From: an uncultured Rubrobacteraceae bacterium
GTDB lineage: Bacteria; Actinomycetota; Rubrobacteria; Rubrobacterales; Rubrobacteraceae
Reading direction: 5' to 3'
Length of the DNA: 34,552 nucleotides
Assembly (NCBI GenBank): GCA_902806085.1
Contig: CADCVH010000054.1
Span: 1 to 34,552 of the forward strand
The notes beneath the pieces were generated by a model. The model was not told where the DNA came from. It did not search any database and was given only the letters and a program-made list of their open reading frames with translations. Of this stretch, positions 7,822-15,339 are shown piece by piece (position 1 is the stretch's first letter; each line of letters starts with the position of its first letter). A program made the position numbers and the translations under genes.

Positions 7822-9152
7822 TAGTTGCTCTGCTGCTCGTAGGCCGCCATCGAGGCGTCCGCCGCCTCGTCGAGGGCCTCTTCGGGCGTCGCCTCGCCGG
7901 TGAGGACGGTGCCGATGGCGATCTGGAGCTGGTTGGAGATCTCCGGGTAGACCGGGACGCCCGGCCTGGCCTCGCCCTCCTTCAGCCCCTCGCGGAAGGT
8001 GTCGTAGATCGGGTCCTGGAACTTCTTCTCCTGCTCGAAGATCTCCGGGTTGGTCGGCAACTGGCCGGTGACCTGGTTGCCCTCGCCCACGTAGACTTCC
8101 TTGGTGAACTCTGCGCACATCTCGACCTTCTCCGGATCGTCGGAGAAGGCGCCCATCGTCCAGCCGCCGGTGCCGGTCCTCTGAAGATCGCCCTGGTTCA
8201 TCGTCGGGATGAAGGAGACCTCCCACTTCTTGAACTCCTCGGGGGGCAGCGATTCCTCCAGCGGCGGGTACTGGAAGTCCCCGCCCTGGAACATCGCGAC
8301 CGTCCCGGCCTGCGCCGCGGACTCGAACTCGCTGTAGTCCTTGATCGTGGCTACCCGCTCGGGCGAGGCGCCGCTGTCCACGGCCTCTTTCAGGAACTCC
8401 ATGGTATTGAGCATGTACTCGCGGTTCTGTCCCTCGTGGAAGATGGGCTTGCCCTGCCCGTCTACGAGCTCGCCGCCCTGGCTCCAGAAGTGGGCGAGGT
8501 TGTCGAAGACGGTCCCCTCCCAACGCCCGCCGTTGAAGAGGTAACCATCCACCTTCGAGTCCTTCTGCTCGGCCTCCTGGGCGGCCCGGATGAGCTCGTC
8601 CCAGGTCCTCGGCGCCTCGGGCACCAGATCCGACCTGCGGTACAGGAGCCGCAGGTCCGTCGCCCACCAGTACGCGTAAAGCTTGCCGTCGTCCCCGACT
8701 ACAACATCTTTGACGAAGGGGAAGAGGCCGTCTATCTCTTCCTGGTCGAAGTACTCGTCCATGGGCTGCAGGGCGTCCTGCTCGATGAACTGCGCGACCA
8801 CGAAGGAGTCCACGTTCGCGCAGTCCGGGGCGCGGCCGGCGCGGGCCTGCTCCAGGAGGCGGGCCTGGGCCTGGGTGCTCTGCTCGTCGGGGACGATCTT
8901 GAGCTCCAGCTTCCAGTCCGGGTGGTCCTCGGCGAACTTGGTGAACAGCCTCTCGAACCCATCAGCCCAAGTCGGCGTAGAGGACTGGTGCGTGTAGCTG
9001 TTGTTGAGCTGCAACGTCATCGTCTTCGGGGCGTCTTCCCTGCCTATGCGGTCGAGGGTCAGAACTCCGCCGCCACCGCCGCACCCCACGACGGCAAAAA
9101 CGACTAACAGAACGATGGCGACCCTGGCGGGTCCCGCAGCCCAACGCTTCAC
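7821..9152 (-). CDS. ABC sugar-binding lipoprotein, CUT1 family (solute-binding family 1)
   Basis: Start GTG 9152 (VKRWAAGPARVAIVLLVV) is preceded by GGGGAGGAGAATCGG, a strong ribosome binding site; the open frame continuing to 9251 lies in the untranslated leader. The product has 443 residues. A basic n-region, a hydrophobic stretch and the lipobox VVGC near residue 24 define a lipoprotein signal peptide. A Gly-rich linker follows. The mature part has the family-1 fold: FTKFAEDHPDWKLELKIVPDEQ, ARAGRAPDCANVDSF, YAYWWATDLRLLYRRSDLV, and a C-terminal IAIGTVLTGEATPEEALDEAADA. It would capture the transported sugar outside the membrane. It is first in the six-gene operon and sits under the promoter at 9252-9280. 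Confidence 0.93.
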   Translation of the reverse strand: MKRWAAGPARVAIVLLVVFAVVGCGGGGGVLTLDRIGREDAPKTMTLQLNNSYTHQSSTPTWADGFERLFTKFAEDHPDWKLELKIVPDEQSTQAQARLLEQARAGRAPDCANVDSFVVAQFIEQDALQPMDEYFDQEEIDGLFPFVKDVVVGDDGKLYAYWWATDLRLLYRRSDLVPEAPRTWDELIRAAQEAEQKDSKVDGYLFNGGRWEGTVFDNLAHFWSQGGELVDGQGKPIFHEGQNREYMLNTMEFLKEAVDSGASPERVATIKDYSEFESAAQAGTVAMFQGGDFQYPPLEESLPPEEFKKWEVSFIPTMNQGDLQRTGTGGWTMGAFSDDPEKVEMCAEFTKEVYVGEGNQVTGQLPTNPEIFEQEKKFQDPIYDTFREGLKEGEARPGVPVYPEISNQLQIAIGTVLTGEATPEEALDEAADASMAAYEQQSN

Positions 9153-9251
9153 CCGATTCTCCTCCCCACCACACGAACGCGGCACGACAAGGCAACCAGC
9201 GTCTCTCCGTCTCTCACCCCTTACCGGCCCCCTAAGCCGGGTACGAATCAC

Positions 9252-9280
9252 ACACTAGACCCCTGCCACGCTCGTGTCAA
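9252..9280 (-). promoter_or_regulatory. Promoter of the GH38/CUT1 operon
   Basis: On the minus strand a perfect TTGACA (9275-9280) is followed after exactly 17 bases by TAGTGT (9252-9257), a weak -10 that keeps the T, A and final T. Transcription would start near 9245, leaving an untranslated leader of about 90 bases before GTG 9152. The leader is rich in GGGG and GAGAG runs, but I see no recognised riboswitch in it. The -35 is convincing; the -10 is weak, which suits an activated promoter. Confidence 0.65.
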
Positions 9281-9357
9281 GCGCGCGGTTTTAGGCCGGA
9301 CGCGGCTGCCCGCTGCGGCCGCGTGTTCCGTAGTTCGGGGCTTTCAGGCGCCGGGGA

Positions 9358-9879
9358 TCAGTCGCGTTCGACGTCCTCGGCCGTCGTGGCCCCGGTCATG
9401 ATCGCCACGGCGTCGGACATGCTCACCTCGTCCGGCCTGACGACCGCCACGCGCTTCCCGAGGCGCTGGATGTGGATGCGGTCGGCTACGTCGAAGGCGT
9501 GGGGCATGGTGTGGCTTATGAGGATCACGGGCAGCCCCTTGTCCCGCACCTGGCGGATCAGGTCGAGCACCATCCCCGACTCCTTGACCCCGAGCGCCGC
9601 CGTCGGCTCGTCCATGATGACGACGTGACGCGCGAACGCGGCGCTGCGGGCCACGGCCACGCCCTGGCGCTGCCCGCCCGAGAGCGTCTCCACCGGCTGG
9701 CGCATCGAGCGGATGCCGATCTTGAGGTCGCTCATGTACGCGTCGGCCTCGCCCACCATGCGCTTTTTGTCCAGCATGCGGAAGACCTTTCCGAGGATGC
9801 CGGGCCGCCGTATCTCCCGGCCGAGAAAGAGGTTGTCCGCTATCGTCATGGCGGGCGCCACGGCGAGGTCCTGGTAGAC
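9358..9879 (-). pseudogene. Decapitated CUT2 sugar ABC ATPase (no Walker A)
   Basis: From VYQDLAVAPAMTIADNLFLGRE to the end this matches the second half of a ribose/fructose-type ABC ATPase: LSGGQRQGVAVARS signature, VVIMDEPTAALG Walker B, and LISHTMPHAFDVADRI with the H-loop His. Compared with the intact relative at 13471-14274, homology begins at that protein's residue 96, at the Q-loop. The Walker A (GDNGAGKST in the intact copy) is absent. The open frame continues to 9972 with an unrelated N-terminus (MAVRTMITLSALW...). Without Walker A it cannot bind ATP normally, so I treat it as a remnant. By eye it is only about half identical to the intact ATPase, so it is not a recent copy. It lies downstream of the FGGY kinase on the same strand and may be left from an older transporter operon. 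Confidence 0.8.
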
Positions 9880-10020
9880 GCCCCACGTCAGCCAACGTGA
9901 CCCGCCTGGCACTACCCCTCTCTGCTCCCTCGGCCAAAGTGCCGACAACGTTATCATCGTGCGAACCGCCACGTTACCGAAAGGGCGGCGCGCGTCCCCA
10001 CCGGAAGGCGCCCGGGTTGG

Positions 10021-11487
10021 TTACCCCAAGCCGGACATGTCGAGACGCCCGAGTCGCGCGCGCAGGGGTTCGTGGATCTCGGCGTAGAGACGCGCGTACT
10101 CCGCGTGTTCCCCGGAGGGGTCGAGGGCCGCCTCGTAGTCAGGGGCGGGGACGGAGCCCGTACCCGAAAAGACGCCGACTCCGACGCCCGCGAGCAGGGC
10201 CGCCCCCCGCGCGACGCACTCGGGGTCCGAGACGACGCGGACGGGCAGGCCCGACGCGTCGGCCTTCAACCGCGCCCACAGCCCGCTCTGCGCCCCGCCG
10301 CCGACGAGCGTTATGCGGGAGGGCCTGGTCCCCGAGACGGTTATCGCCCGTGTGAGGTCGTGGTTCATCTCGAGGGTGAGGCCCTCCAGCACCGCGCGGA
10401 GGAGGTGCCCCGGTCGCCCCCCGTTGCCCAGGGCGCAGAGGAGCAGGCCGTCCGCGCCGGGTTCCTCGTCTGACGGCGGCAGGCAGACGCCGCCCCCGCC
10501 CGGCGAAAGCCCGGCGGCCTCGCGCGTCCAGCGGGCCAGGTCGTCGTCGGTGCCTTCGAGCAGTCGCTTTAGCTGCTCGACCAGGCCGCCGGACCTCGGC
10601 AGGGTCGCGGCCACGTAGTAACTACCCGGCAGGACGTGGCGCCCGACGGGCAGGCCCAGGTCGTAGCCCGGCCCGTCTAGGGGTGGATCCGTGAGGGTGA
10701 GCAGCGAGGCCTCCGCCGTCCCCATGGAGTCCACCACCTCGCCGGGGGCCGTCGCCCCCGCGCCGAACGCGCCGCAGATGTGGTCGTGGCCGGCCAGGAC
10801 GACGGGCGTGCCCGCCGGCGCGGAGAGCCTCCGCGCCGCCTCTGGGGTGAGCCCGCCGAGGACGGTGCCCGCCGCGCGGACCGGCGGCAGCAGGCCGGAC
10901 GGGACGCCGGCCAGGCCGCACAGTTTCTCGTCCCACTCGTTCTCCCGGAGCCCGTAAAGCATGGTCCTCCCGGCGAGCGAAGGTTCGGTGGCGCGTTCCC
11001 CGGTCATCATGAAGGCCAGGTACTCGGACATCCCGAGCCAGCCTCTGGCCCGCGCGAAGAGGCCCGGCGAGTTCTCCCTGAGCCACTCCAGCTTGCACGC
11101 CGAGAAGAGCGGCGTGATATGGAGTCCCGTGCGCGAGAACAGTTCCCGGGGGGCCATGCGCCCTCTCCAGCGGCCAGCCTGCGGCGCGGTGCGCCCGTCG
11201 AACCACGCTATCGCCGGGGCCAGGGCCTCGCCTCTGTCCCCGAGAAGAAACCCGGATTCGGCCATGCTTGCGATGCCGATGGCCTTCGGGGGGCCGGCCC
11301 TGGCGACGACCTCGCGGGCCGTTCCGAAGGCGGCCTCCTCCAGGGCGTCCGCCGCGTACTCCGCGCCGCCGTGGGGGAGGCTTTTGGTGGGGGTCGGGCG
11401 GCGGGCGTCCGCCAGGAGGCGTCCGTCCTCGTCGTAGGCGCGCGCCTTCACGTGGGTCGTGCCGATATCTATACCCAGAAGCGTCAG
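10021..11487 (-). CDS. FGGY-family carbohydrate kinase, apparent CTG start
   Basis: The N-terminal phosphate-binding loop LLGIDIGTTHVKARAYDEDG lies upstream of the first ordinary start in frame (GTG 11451), and no ATG, GTG or TTG occurs before it. Starting at CTG 11487 gives (M)TLLGIDIGTT and 488 residues, the usual FGGY length, with GGGGGAG seven bases upstream. Other features are AIAWFDGRT, the substrate-site region, GHDHICGAFGAG, and TLVGGGAQSGLWARLKADASGLPV followed by ARGAALLAGVGVG in the second ATPase half. The enzyme phosphorylates a pentulose, hexulose or polyol with ATP; xylulokinase, ribulokinase and gluconokinase are all possible. It diverges from the aldolase/SorC/CUT2 genes, and probably acts in the same pathway. 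Confidence 0.88.
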   Translation of the reverse strand: MTLLGIDIGTTHVKARAYDEDGRLLADARRPTPTKSLPHGGAEYAADALEEAAFGTAREVVARAGPPKAIGIASMAESGFLLGDRGEALAPAIAWFDGRTAPQAGRWRGRMAPRELFSRTGLHITPLFSACKLEWLRENSPGLFARARGWLGMSEYLAFMMTGERATEPSLAGRTMLYGLRENEWDEKLCGLAGVPSGLLPPVRAAGTVLGGLTPEAARRLSAPAGTPVVLAGHDHICGAFGAGATAPGEVVDSMGTAEASLLTLTDPPLDGPGYDLGLPVGRHVLPGSYYVAATLPRSGGLVEQLKRLLEGTDDDLARWTREAAGLSPGGGGVCLPPSDEEPGADGLLLCALGNGGRPGHLLRAVLEGLTLEMNHDLTRAITVSGTRPSRITLVGGGAQSGLWARLKADASGLPVRVVSDPECVARGAALLAGVGVGVFSGTGSVPAPDYEAALDPSGEHAEYARLYAEIHEPLRARLGRLDMSGLG

Positions 11488-11521
11488 GACGTAGCTCCCC
11501 CACCTGCCATTGCGGCCCCGG

Positions 11522-11554
11522 CACTTTACACCGGTGCCGGGCGGCCGTAAAGTG
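11522..11554. promoter_or_regulatory. Inverted repeat in the divergent FGGY kinase / aldolase intergenic region
   Basis: CACTTTAC (11522-11529) and GTAAAGTG (11547-11554) are perfect inverted arms 17 bases apart; extending them gives CCGGCACTTTAC and GTAAAGTGTGCCGG with a two-base offset. The element sits midway between the divergent starts at 11487 and 11614. It is a good candidate for the operator of the SorC-type regulator encoded at 12472, or for another sugar-responsive factor. The inner sequence is also GC-rich, so a hairpin is possible. The role is inferred from position. Confidence 0.5.
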
Positions 11555-11613
11555 TGCCGGCGGCGGAGGTGCCGCCGCTTCCAGCCGGCAAAAGATCCCC
11601 AGGAGGAGCCCTC

Positions 11614-12429
11614 ATGGCCCAGATCTCAGACGCCCGAGCCCTGTACGCGCGGGCCTACGAGGAGCGCTTCGCGATGCCGTCCTTCAACGTCTGCAACCTG
11701 GAGATGGCCCAGGGCTGCCTGGCGGCGGCCGAGGACGAGCGGGCCCCGATCATGCTCCAAACCTACCCCGGCGACCTGGGACACGGGGGAGAGGCGCTCA
11801 TCGCCTTGCTCAAGACGCTTATCCAGAGGGCGAGCGTGCCGGTGCTACTGCACCTCGACCATGGCCAGGACCTGGAGATGATCGCGAACTGCCTGCGCCA
11901 GGGATACTCCTCGGTGATGTTCGACGGCGCTGACCTCGGCCTGGAGAGGAACATCTCGCAAACCCGGGAAGTGGCGGAAATGGCGCACGCCCACTCATCG
12001 TCGCTCGAAGGCGAGCTGGGCCTCTTCGGCGGGGACCACGGCTCCGTCCTCTACACCGACCCCGACGAGGCGGAGCGCTACACGACGGAGTCCGGTGCCG
12101 ACACTCTAGCCGTCTCCGTAGGTTCCGAGCACCATCAGCAGAGCCGCCTCGACCTCAAACGTCTGGAGTCCATCGCCGACCGCACGGGCCACCCGCTCGT
12201 GTTGCACGGGGGCTCGGGTATCCACCCGGACGACGTGCGCGAGGCCGTGGAGTTCGGGGTGGTCAAGATAAACATAGGCCACGCCATCTCCAAGGCGATG
12301 ACGGAAGGGGCGCGCGAAGGGATCGAGGAGAACCTCGACCACTACGCGATGCTCAAGGTCATGAGGGAGAAGGTGCGCGAGGTCGCCGCAGAGAAGATCC
12401 GTGTCATGGGCTCCGCCAACCGCGCCTGA
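11614..12429 (+). CDS. Class II (zinc) ketose-bisphosphate aldolase
   Basis: ATG 11614 follows AGGAGG at 11601-11606 with a spacing of 7 bases, and yields 271 residues. The open frame reaches back to 11554 but has no better start. Class II aldolase marks are MPSFNVCNLE near 21-30, HLDHGQD at 80-86 (catalytic Asp82 and zinc ligand His83), GELGLFGGDHG, the AVSVGSEHH segment with a zinc His near 173, LHGGSGI at 197-203 (zinc ligand His198) and VKINIGHA. The enzyme splits a ketose 1-phosphate or 1,6-bisphosphate into DHAP plus an aldehyde; fructose, tagatose or fuculose-type substrates are all feasible. Position next to an FGGY kinase, a SorC regulator and a CUT2 importer argues for a dedicated catabolic aldolase rather than the glycolytic one. 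Confidence 0.9.
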   Translation: MAQISDARALYARAYEERFAMPSFNVCNLEMAQGCLAAAEDERAPIMLQTYPGDLGHGGEALIALLKTLIQRASVPVLLHLDHGQDLEMIANCLRQGYSSVMFDGADLGLERNISQTREVAEMAHAHSSSLEGELGLFGGDHGSVLYTDPDEAERYTTESGADTLAVSVGSEHHQQSRLDLKRLESIADRTGHPLVLHGGSGIHPDDVREAVEFGVVKINIGHAISKAMTEGAREGIEENLDHYAMLKVMREKVREVAAEKIRVMGSANRA

Positions 12430-12451
12430 GGAGCCCGGCGCTCCGCCGCAC

Positions 12452-12480
12452 TTGACAAAAGTTCTGGACATATGCAATAT
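12452..12480 (+). promoter_or_regulatory. Probable promoter of the SorC-type regulator
   Basis: A perfect TTGACA (12452-12457) is followed after 17 bases by CAATAT (12475-12480), a poor -10. The -35 is embedded in ACTTGACAAAAGT, a small inverted repeat (ACTT and AAGT) that could allow self-regulation. Transcription would begin near 12487, just before GTG 12490. This would make the ATG at 12472 part of the promoter rather than the coding region. Confidence 0.45.
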
Positions 12481-13446
12481 CGCGGCAGGGTGAAAGGGAA
12501 AGAGTCGAATAGCGCATACGTGGTGGCGCACCTGTACTATGAGCAGAAGCTCATACAGGAAGAGATCGCGCGCCGGTTAAGCATCTCCCGTCCCACGGTG
12601 GCGCGGCTTTTGGCCCGGGCCCACGAGGATGGGATCGTGCGGATCGTCGTTCGGGAGCCGGGGAGGCGCGTCGCGGACCTCGAGGCCGCCCTCGTCGATG
12701 AGTTCCGGCTGACCGCCGCGGTGGTCGTCGCCGGGTCGTTCGACTCCGAGCATGCCCGCGACGTCTTGCTCTCGCGGGGGGCGCTTGAGCTCTTCAAAGA
12801 GAGTTCGGCGGGTATCGAGCGCGTAGGCCTGGGGTGGGGCCGGGCGGTCCTCACGTTCGTCGGGGCCGTCGAGGGAGGGGGCGTTCCCCTGGGGCCGGGC
12901 GCGGAGGTGATGCCACTGATCGGGGGCTCCGGACAGACGAGCGACGTGTTCCAGATCAACGAGATGGTCCGTCGGGCTGCCCGTACTCTGGGGGCTTCCG
13001 CGCGACTGCTGCACGTGCCGGCGCTGGTGGCCGGCGAGGACGTCCGCAGGGCCCTGGTTTCCGAGGTCTCCGTCAGGCCCGTGGTTGAGAGCTGGCGGAG
13101 GCTCGACGTCGCGGTGGTCGGGATCGGGGGGAGGGTGGACGAATCGTACCAACACGCCTTTCTGGGAGACTACCTGCGGGACGGGGCGCTCACGGGTGCC
13201 GCGGCGGGGGACGTCTGCGCCCACTACTTCGACATCGAGGGCCGGACGCTCGGGGAAGAGCTCGACGCGGGGCTGATAGCCATCGGACGGCAGGACCTCC
13301 GGCGGGTTCCGATGGCTATAGGGGTGGCGGGCGGTCCTGGAAAAGTCTCGGGGATACTGGGCGCCGTCCGCGCCAGGCTCATCAACGCGTTGGTCACCGA
13401 CGAGGAGACGGCGGCCAGTTGTCTGAGGCTGTCCGAGGCGGCCTAG
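12472..13446 (+). CDS. SorC/DeoR-type sugar-binding transcriptional regulator
   Basis: The longest frame from ATG 12472 has 324 residues. The N-terminal HTH reads YVVAHLYYEQKLIQEEIARRLSISRPTVARLLARA, the SorC-family pattern in which the second helix carries SRPTVARLL. The rest is the sugar-phosphate-binding domain (Rossmann-like): VGLGWGRAVLTFV, VMPLIGGSG, VAVVGIGGRVDESYQ and VAGGPGKVSGILGAVRARLINALVTDEETA. Such proteins sense a phosphorylated sugar and control the neighbouring operon. The start is uncertain: a TTGACA-based promoter overlaps ATG 12472, so GTG 12490 (six codons later) may be the true, almost leaderless start. The gene lies between the aldolase and the CUT2 transporter, all on one strand. 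Confidence 0.92.
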   Translation: MQYRGRVKGKESNSAYVVAHLYYEQKLIQEEIARRLSISRPTVARLLARAHEDGIVRIVVREPGRRVADLEAALVDEFRLTAAVVVAGSFDSEHARDVLLSRGALELFKESSAGIERVGLGWGRAVLTFVGAVEGGGVPLGPGAEVMPLIGGSGQTSDVFQINEMVRRAARTLGASARLLHVPALVAGEDVRRALVSEVSVRPVVESWRRLDVAVVGIGGRVDESYQHAFLGDYLRDGALTGAAAGDVCAHYFDIEGRTLGEELDAGLIAIGRQDLRRVPMAIGVAGGPGKVSGILGAVRARLINALVTDEETAASCLRLSEAA

Positions 13447-13470
13447 ATCCGGAACGGAAAGGGAAAAAGG

Positions 13471-14274
13471 GTGAATGTCCAGAGCCCCGAAAAGAACGGT
13501 TCCGACGGCAGGGCCGTGCTCAGCGCGAGGGGGGTCAGCAAGTCCTTTGGGGCCGTGGAGGCCTTGAAGAACGTCGACTTCGCGGTGCGCTCCGGGGAGG
13601 TCGTCGCGCTCATCGGGGACAACGGCGCCGGCAAGTCCACGTTCATCAACGCGATCACCGGCGTCTTTGCGCCCGACGCGGGGGAGATCACCTTCGAGGG
13701 CGAGCCCGTCCGGTTCGGGTCTCCCCACGACGCCCGCGAGAGGGGCATCGAGACGGTGTACCAGGACCTGGCCGTGGCGCCCCAGCTCGACGCCGTCGGG
13801 AACATCTTTCTCGGAAGAGAGCGGTACAGGCCCGGCTTCCTGGGATGGCTCGGATTCCTGGACCAGCCGCGGATGCGCCAGGAGACCGAAGAGCAGTTGT
13901 CGGAGCTCAACGTCCGCATCAGAGACCTCGGCAAGCCCTTGAGCACCTTCTCCGGCGGGCAGCGCCAGGGGGTGGCCGTGGCCCGGGCGGTCATGTGGGC
14001 GAGCAAGGTGGTCATAATGGACGAGCCCACCGCGGCGCTAGGCGTCGCCCAGGTCGAGATGGTGCTCGACCTTATCCGCCGGGTGCGCGAGACCGGCATA
14101 CCCGTCGTGTTCATAAGCCACAACATGCCCCACGTCTTCGACGTCGCGGACCGTATCTGTGTTTTGCGGCTCGGGGAGATGGTTACTGAGTTGGATCCTA
14201 AAAAGAACACCACGGACGACGCCGTTGCCGCCATGACCGGCGCCGTGCGGACGCGGAGAGGAGGCGCGCGGTGA
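13471..14274 (+). CDS. CUT2 sugar ABC transporter ATP-binding protein (single-domain, FrcA-like)
   Basis: The GTG at 13471 follows GGGAAAAAGG and gives 267 residues. Walker A is GDNGAGKST (49-57), the signature FSGGQRQG is at 160-167, Walker B VVIMDEP is around 180-186 and the H-loop FISHNM has His217. The long insert with GNIFLGRE is characteristic of ribose/fructose-type ATPases. Typical RbsA proteins have two fused ATPase domains of about 500 residues; this is the one-domain type seen with FrcB/FrcC systems, so it would act as a homodimer. The stop overlaps the permease start (GTGA at 14271-14274). It energises uptake of a monosaccharide through the next two gene products. Confidence 0.93.
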   Translation: MNVQSPEKNGSDGRAVLSARGVSKSFGAVEALKNVDFAVRSGEVVALIGDNGAGKSTFINAITGVFAPDAGEITFEGEPVRFGSPHDARERGIETVYQDLAVAPQLDAVGNIFLGRERYRPGFLGWLGFLDQPRMRQETEEQLSELNVRIRDLGKPLSTFSGGQRQGVAVARAVMWASKVVIMDEPTAALGVAQVEMVLDLIRRVRETGIPVVFISHNMPHVFDVADRICVLRLGEMVTELDPKKNTTDDAVAAMTGAVRTRRGGAR

Positions 14275-15311
14275 CCGGCCCGCAAACGGACCCCGGGCAG
14301 ACCCAGGAGCCCGGGCGCCGGCTCGCCGGGCTCTCGTCGGTGCTCATAGTCGGCATCCTCGCCTTTCTCGTCGTCGTTTTCACGATCCTCAACGGTACGG
14401 CGTTTCTGAACTTCGGCAACTTCGTCAACATAGCGGTCGACGCTTCCGTGCTGTTGCTGCTCGGCGTCGGGATGACGTTCGTCATCATCACGGCAGGTAT
14501 TGACCTCTCCGTCGGCTCCGTGCTCGTGCTCTCCGGGGTGGTCGGCGGGCAGGTGATGGTCGCGCTCTCGGGAACCTCCGAGCAGGTGCAGAACTACCAG
14601 TTCCCGAACCAGGCCATAGGCATACCGGCCGGGATCGCGGCCGGGCTCTTGACGGGGCTCGTGTTCGGGCTCTTCAACGGGCTGCTCATAACCAGGCTCA
14701 AGATGCAGCCGTTCATAGTGACGCTGGGGACGCTTGGCATCGGTCTTGGCCTGGCGCAGATACTGACCGGGGGCACCAACGTGCGCTTCGTGCCGACGGC
14801 GATACAGTCCCAGATAGGTACCAGGGAGTTCTTCGGTTTCCTGCCGGTACCGGTCGTGATCTCCCTCGTGGTCGCGGTGATCGCCGGCGTCGTACTCGCG
14901 AAGTGCGGTTTCGGACGCTACACCTACGCCATAGGCTCCAACGCCGAGGCGGCCCGCAGGGTGGGGATAGACGTGGACCGCCACCTGCTAAAGGTGTACG
15001 CCCTCAGCGGGCTGCTTGCCGGGCTCGCCGGCCTGCTGGACCTGTCCCGGTTCAACACGACCTCCATCGGCGCGCACACGGCGGATAACCTGGCCTCCAT
15101 CTCGGCCGTGGTCATAGGCGGGACGAGCCTGTTCGGGGGCATAGGGACCATGATAGGGACTGTGGTGGGGACCTTTATCCCAGCCGTGCTGAGGAACGGG
15201 TTCATCATCCAGGGGGTCCAGGCTTTCTGGCAGGAGGTGGCCGTGGGGGTGGTCCTGATCCTGGCCGTGTTTATCGACCAGCGACGCAGAAGCGCCGAGG
15301 AGCGGATGTAG
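14271..15311 (+). CDS. CUT2 sugar ABC transporter permease (RbsC/FrcC-like)
   Basis: The GTG at 14271 overlaps the ATPase stop. The 346-residue product is strongly hydrophobic, with TM segments starting at LSSVLIVGILAFLVVVFTIL. It carries the family blocks GVGMTFVIITAGIDLSVGSVLVLSGVV, GLFNGLLITRLKMQPFIVTLGTLGIGLGLA, YAIGSNAEAARRVGIDV and AVVIGGTSLFGGIGTMIGTVVGTFI. These are diagnostic of BPD_transp_2 permeases of the ribose/xylose/fructose group. It probably forms a homodimer in the membrane. A short gap of 28 bases separates it from the binding-protein gene. Confidence 0.95.
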   Translation: MTGPQTDPGQTQEPGRRLAGLSSVLIVGILAFLVVVFTILNGTAFLNFGNFVNIAVDASVLLLLGVGMTFVIITAGIDLSVGSVLVLSGVVGGQVMVALSGTSEQVQNYQFPNQAIGIPAGIAAGLLTGLVFGLFNGLLITRLKMQPFIVTLGTLGIGLGLAQILTGGTNVRFVPTAIQSQIGTREFFGFLPVPVVISLVVAVIAGVVLAKCGFGRYTYAIGSNAEAARRVGIDVDRHLLKVYALSGLLAGLAGLLDLSRFNTTSIGAHTADNLASISAVVIGGTSLFGGIGTMIGTVVGTFIPAVLRNGFIIQGVQAFWQEVAVGVVLILAVFIDQRRRSAEERM

Positions 15312-15339
15312 GGGCGAACGTGGGGAAGGGAGCGTAAGC

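Noticed and set aside
9153-9251. Riboswitch in the leader of the GH38/CUT1 operon
   Set aside because: The leader is about 90 bases and purine-rich, but I could not find a conserved aptamer core or a terminator/antiterminator pair.
12472-12489. Translation start of the SorC regulator at ATG 12472
   Set aside because: Kept as the outer limit only: it overlaps the putative -10 region and has no ribosome site, so GTG 12490 is preferred but not proven.
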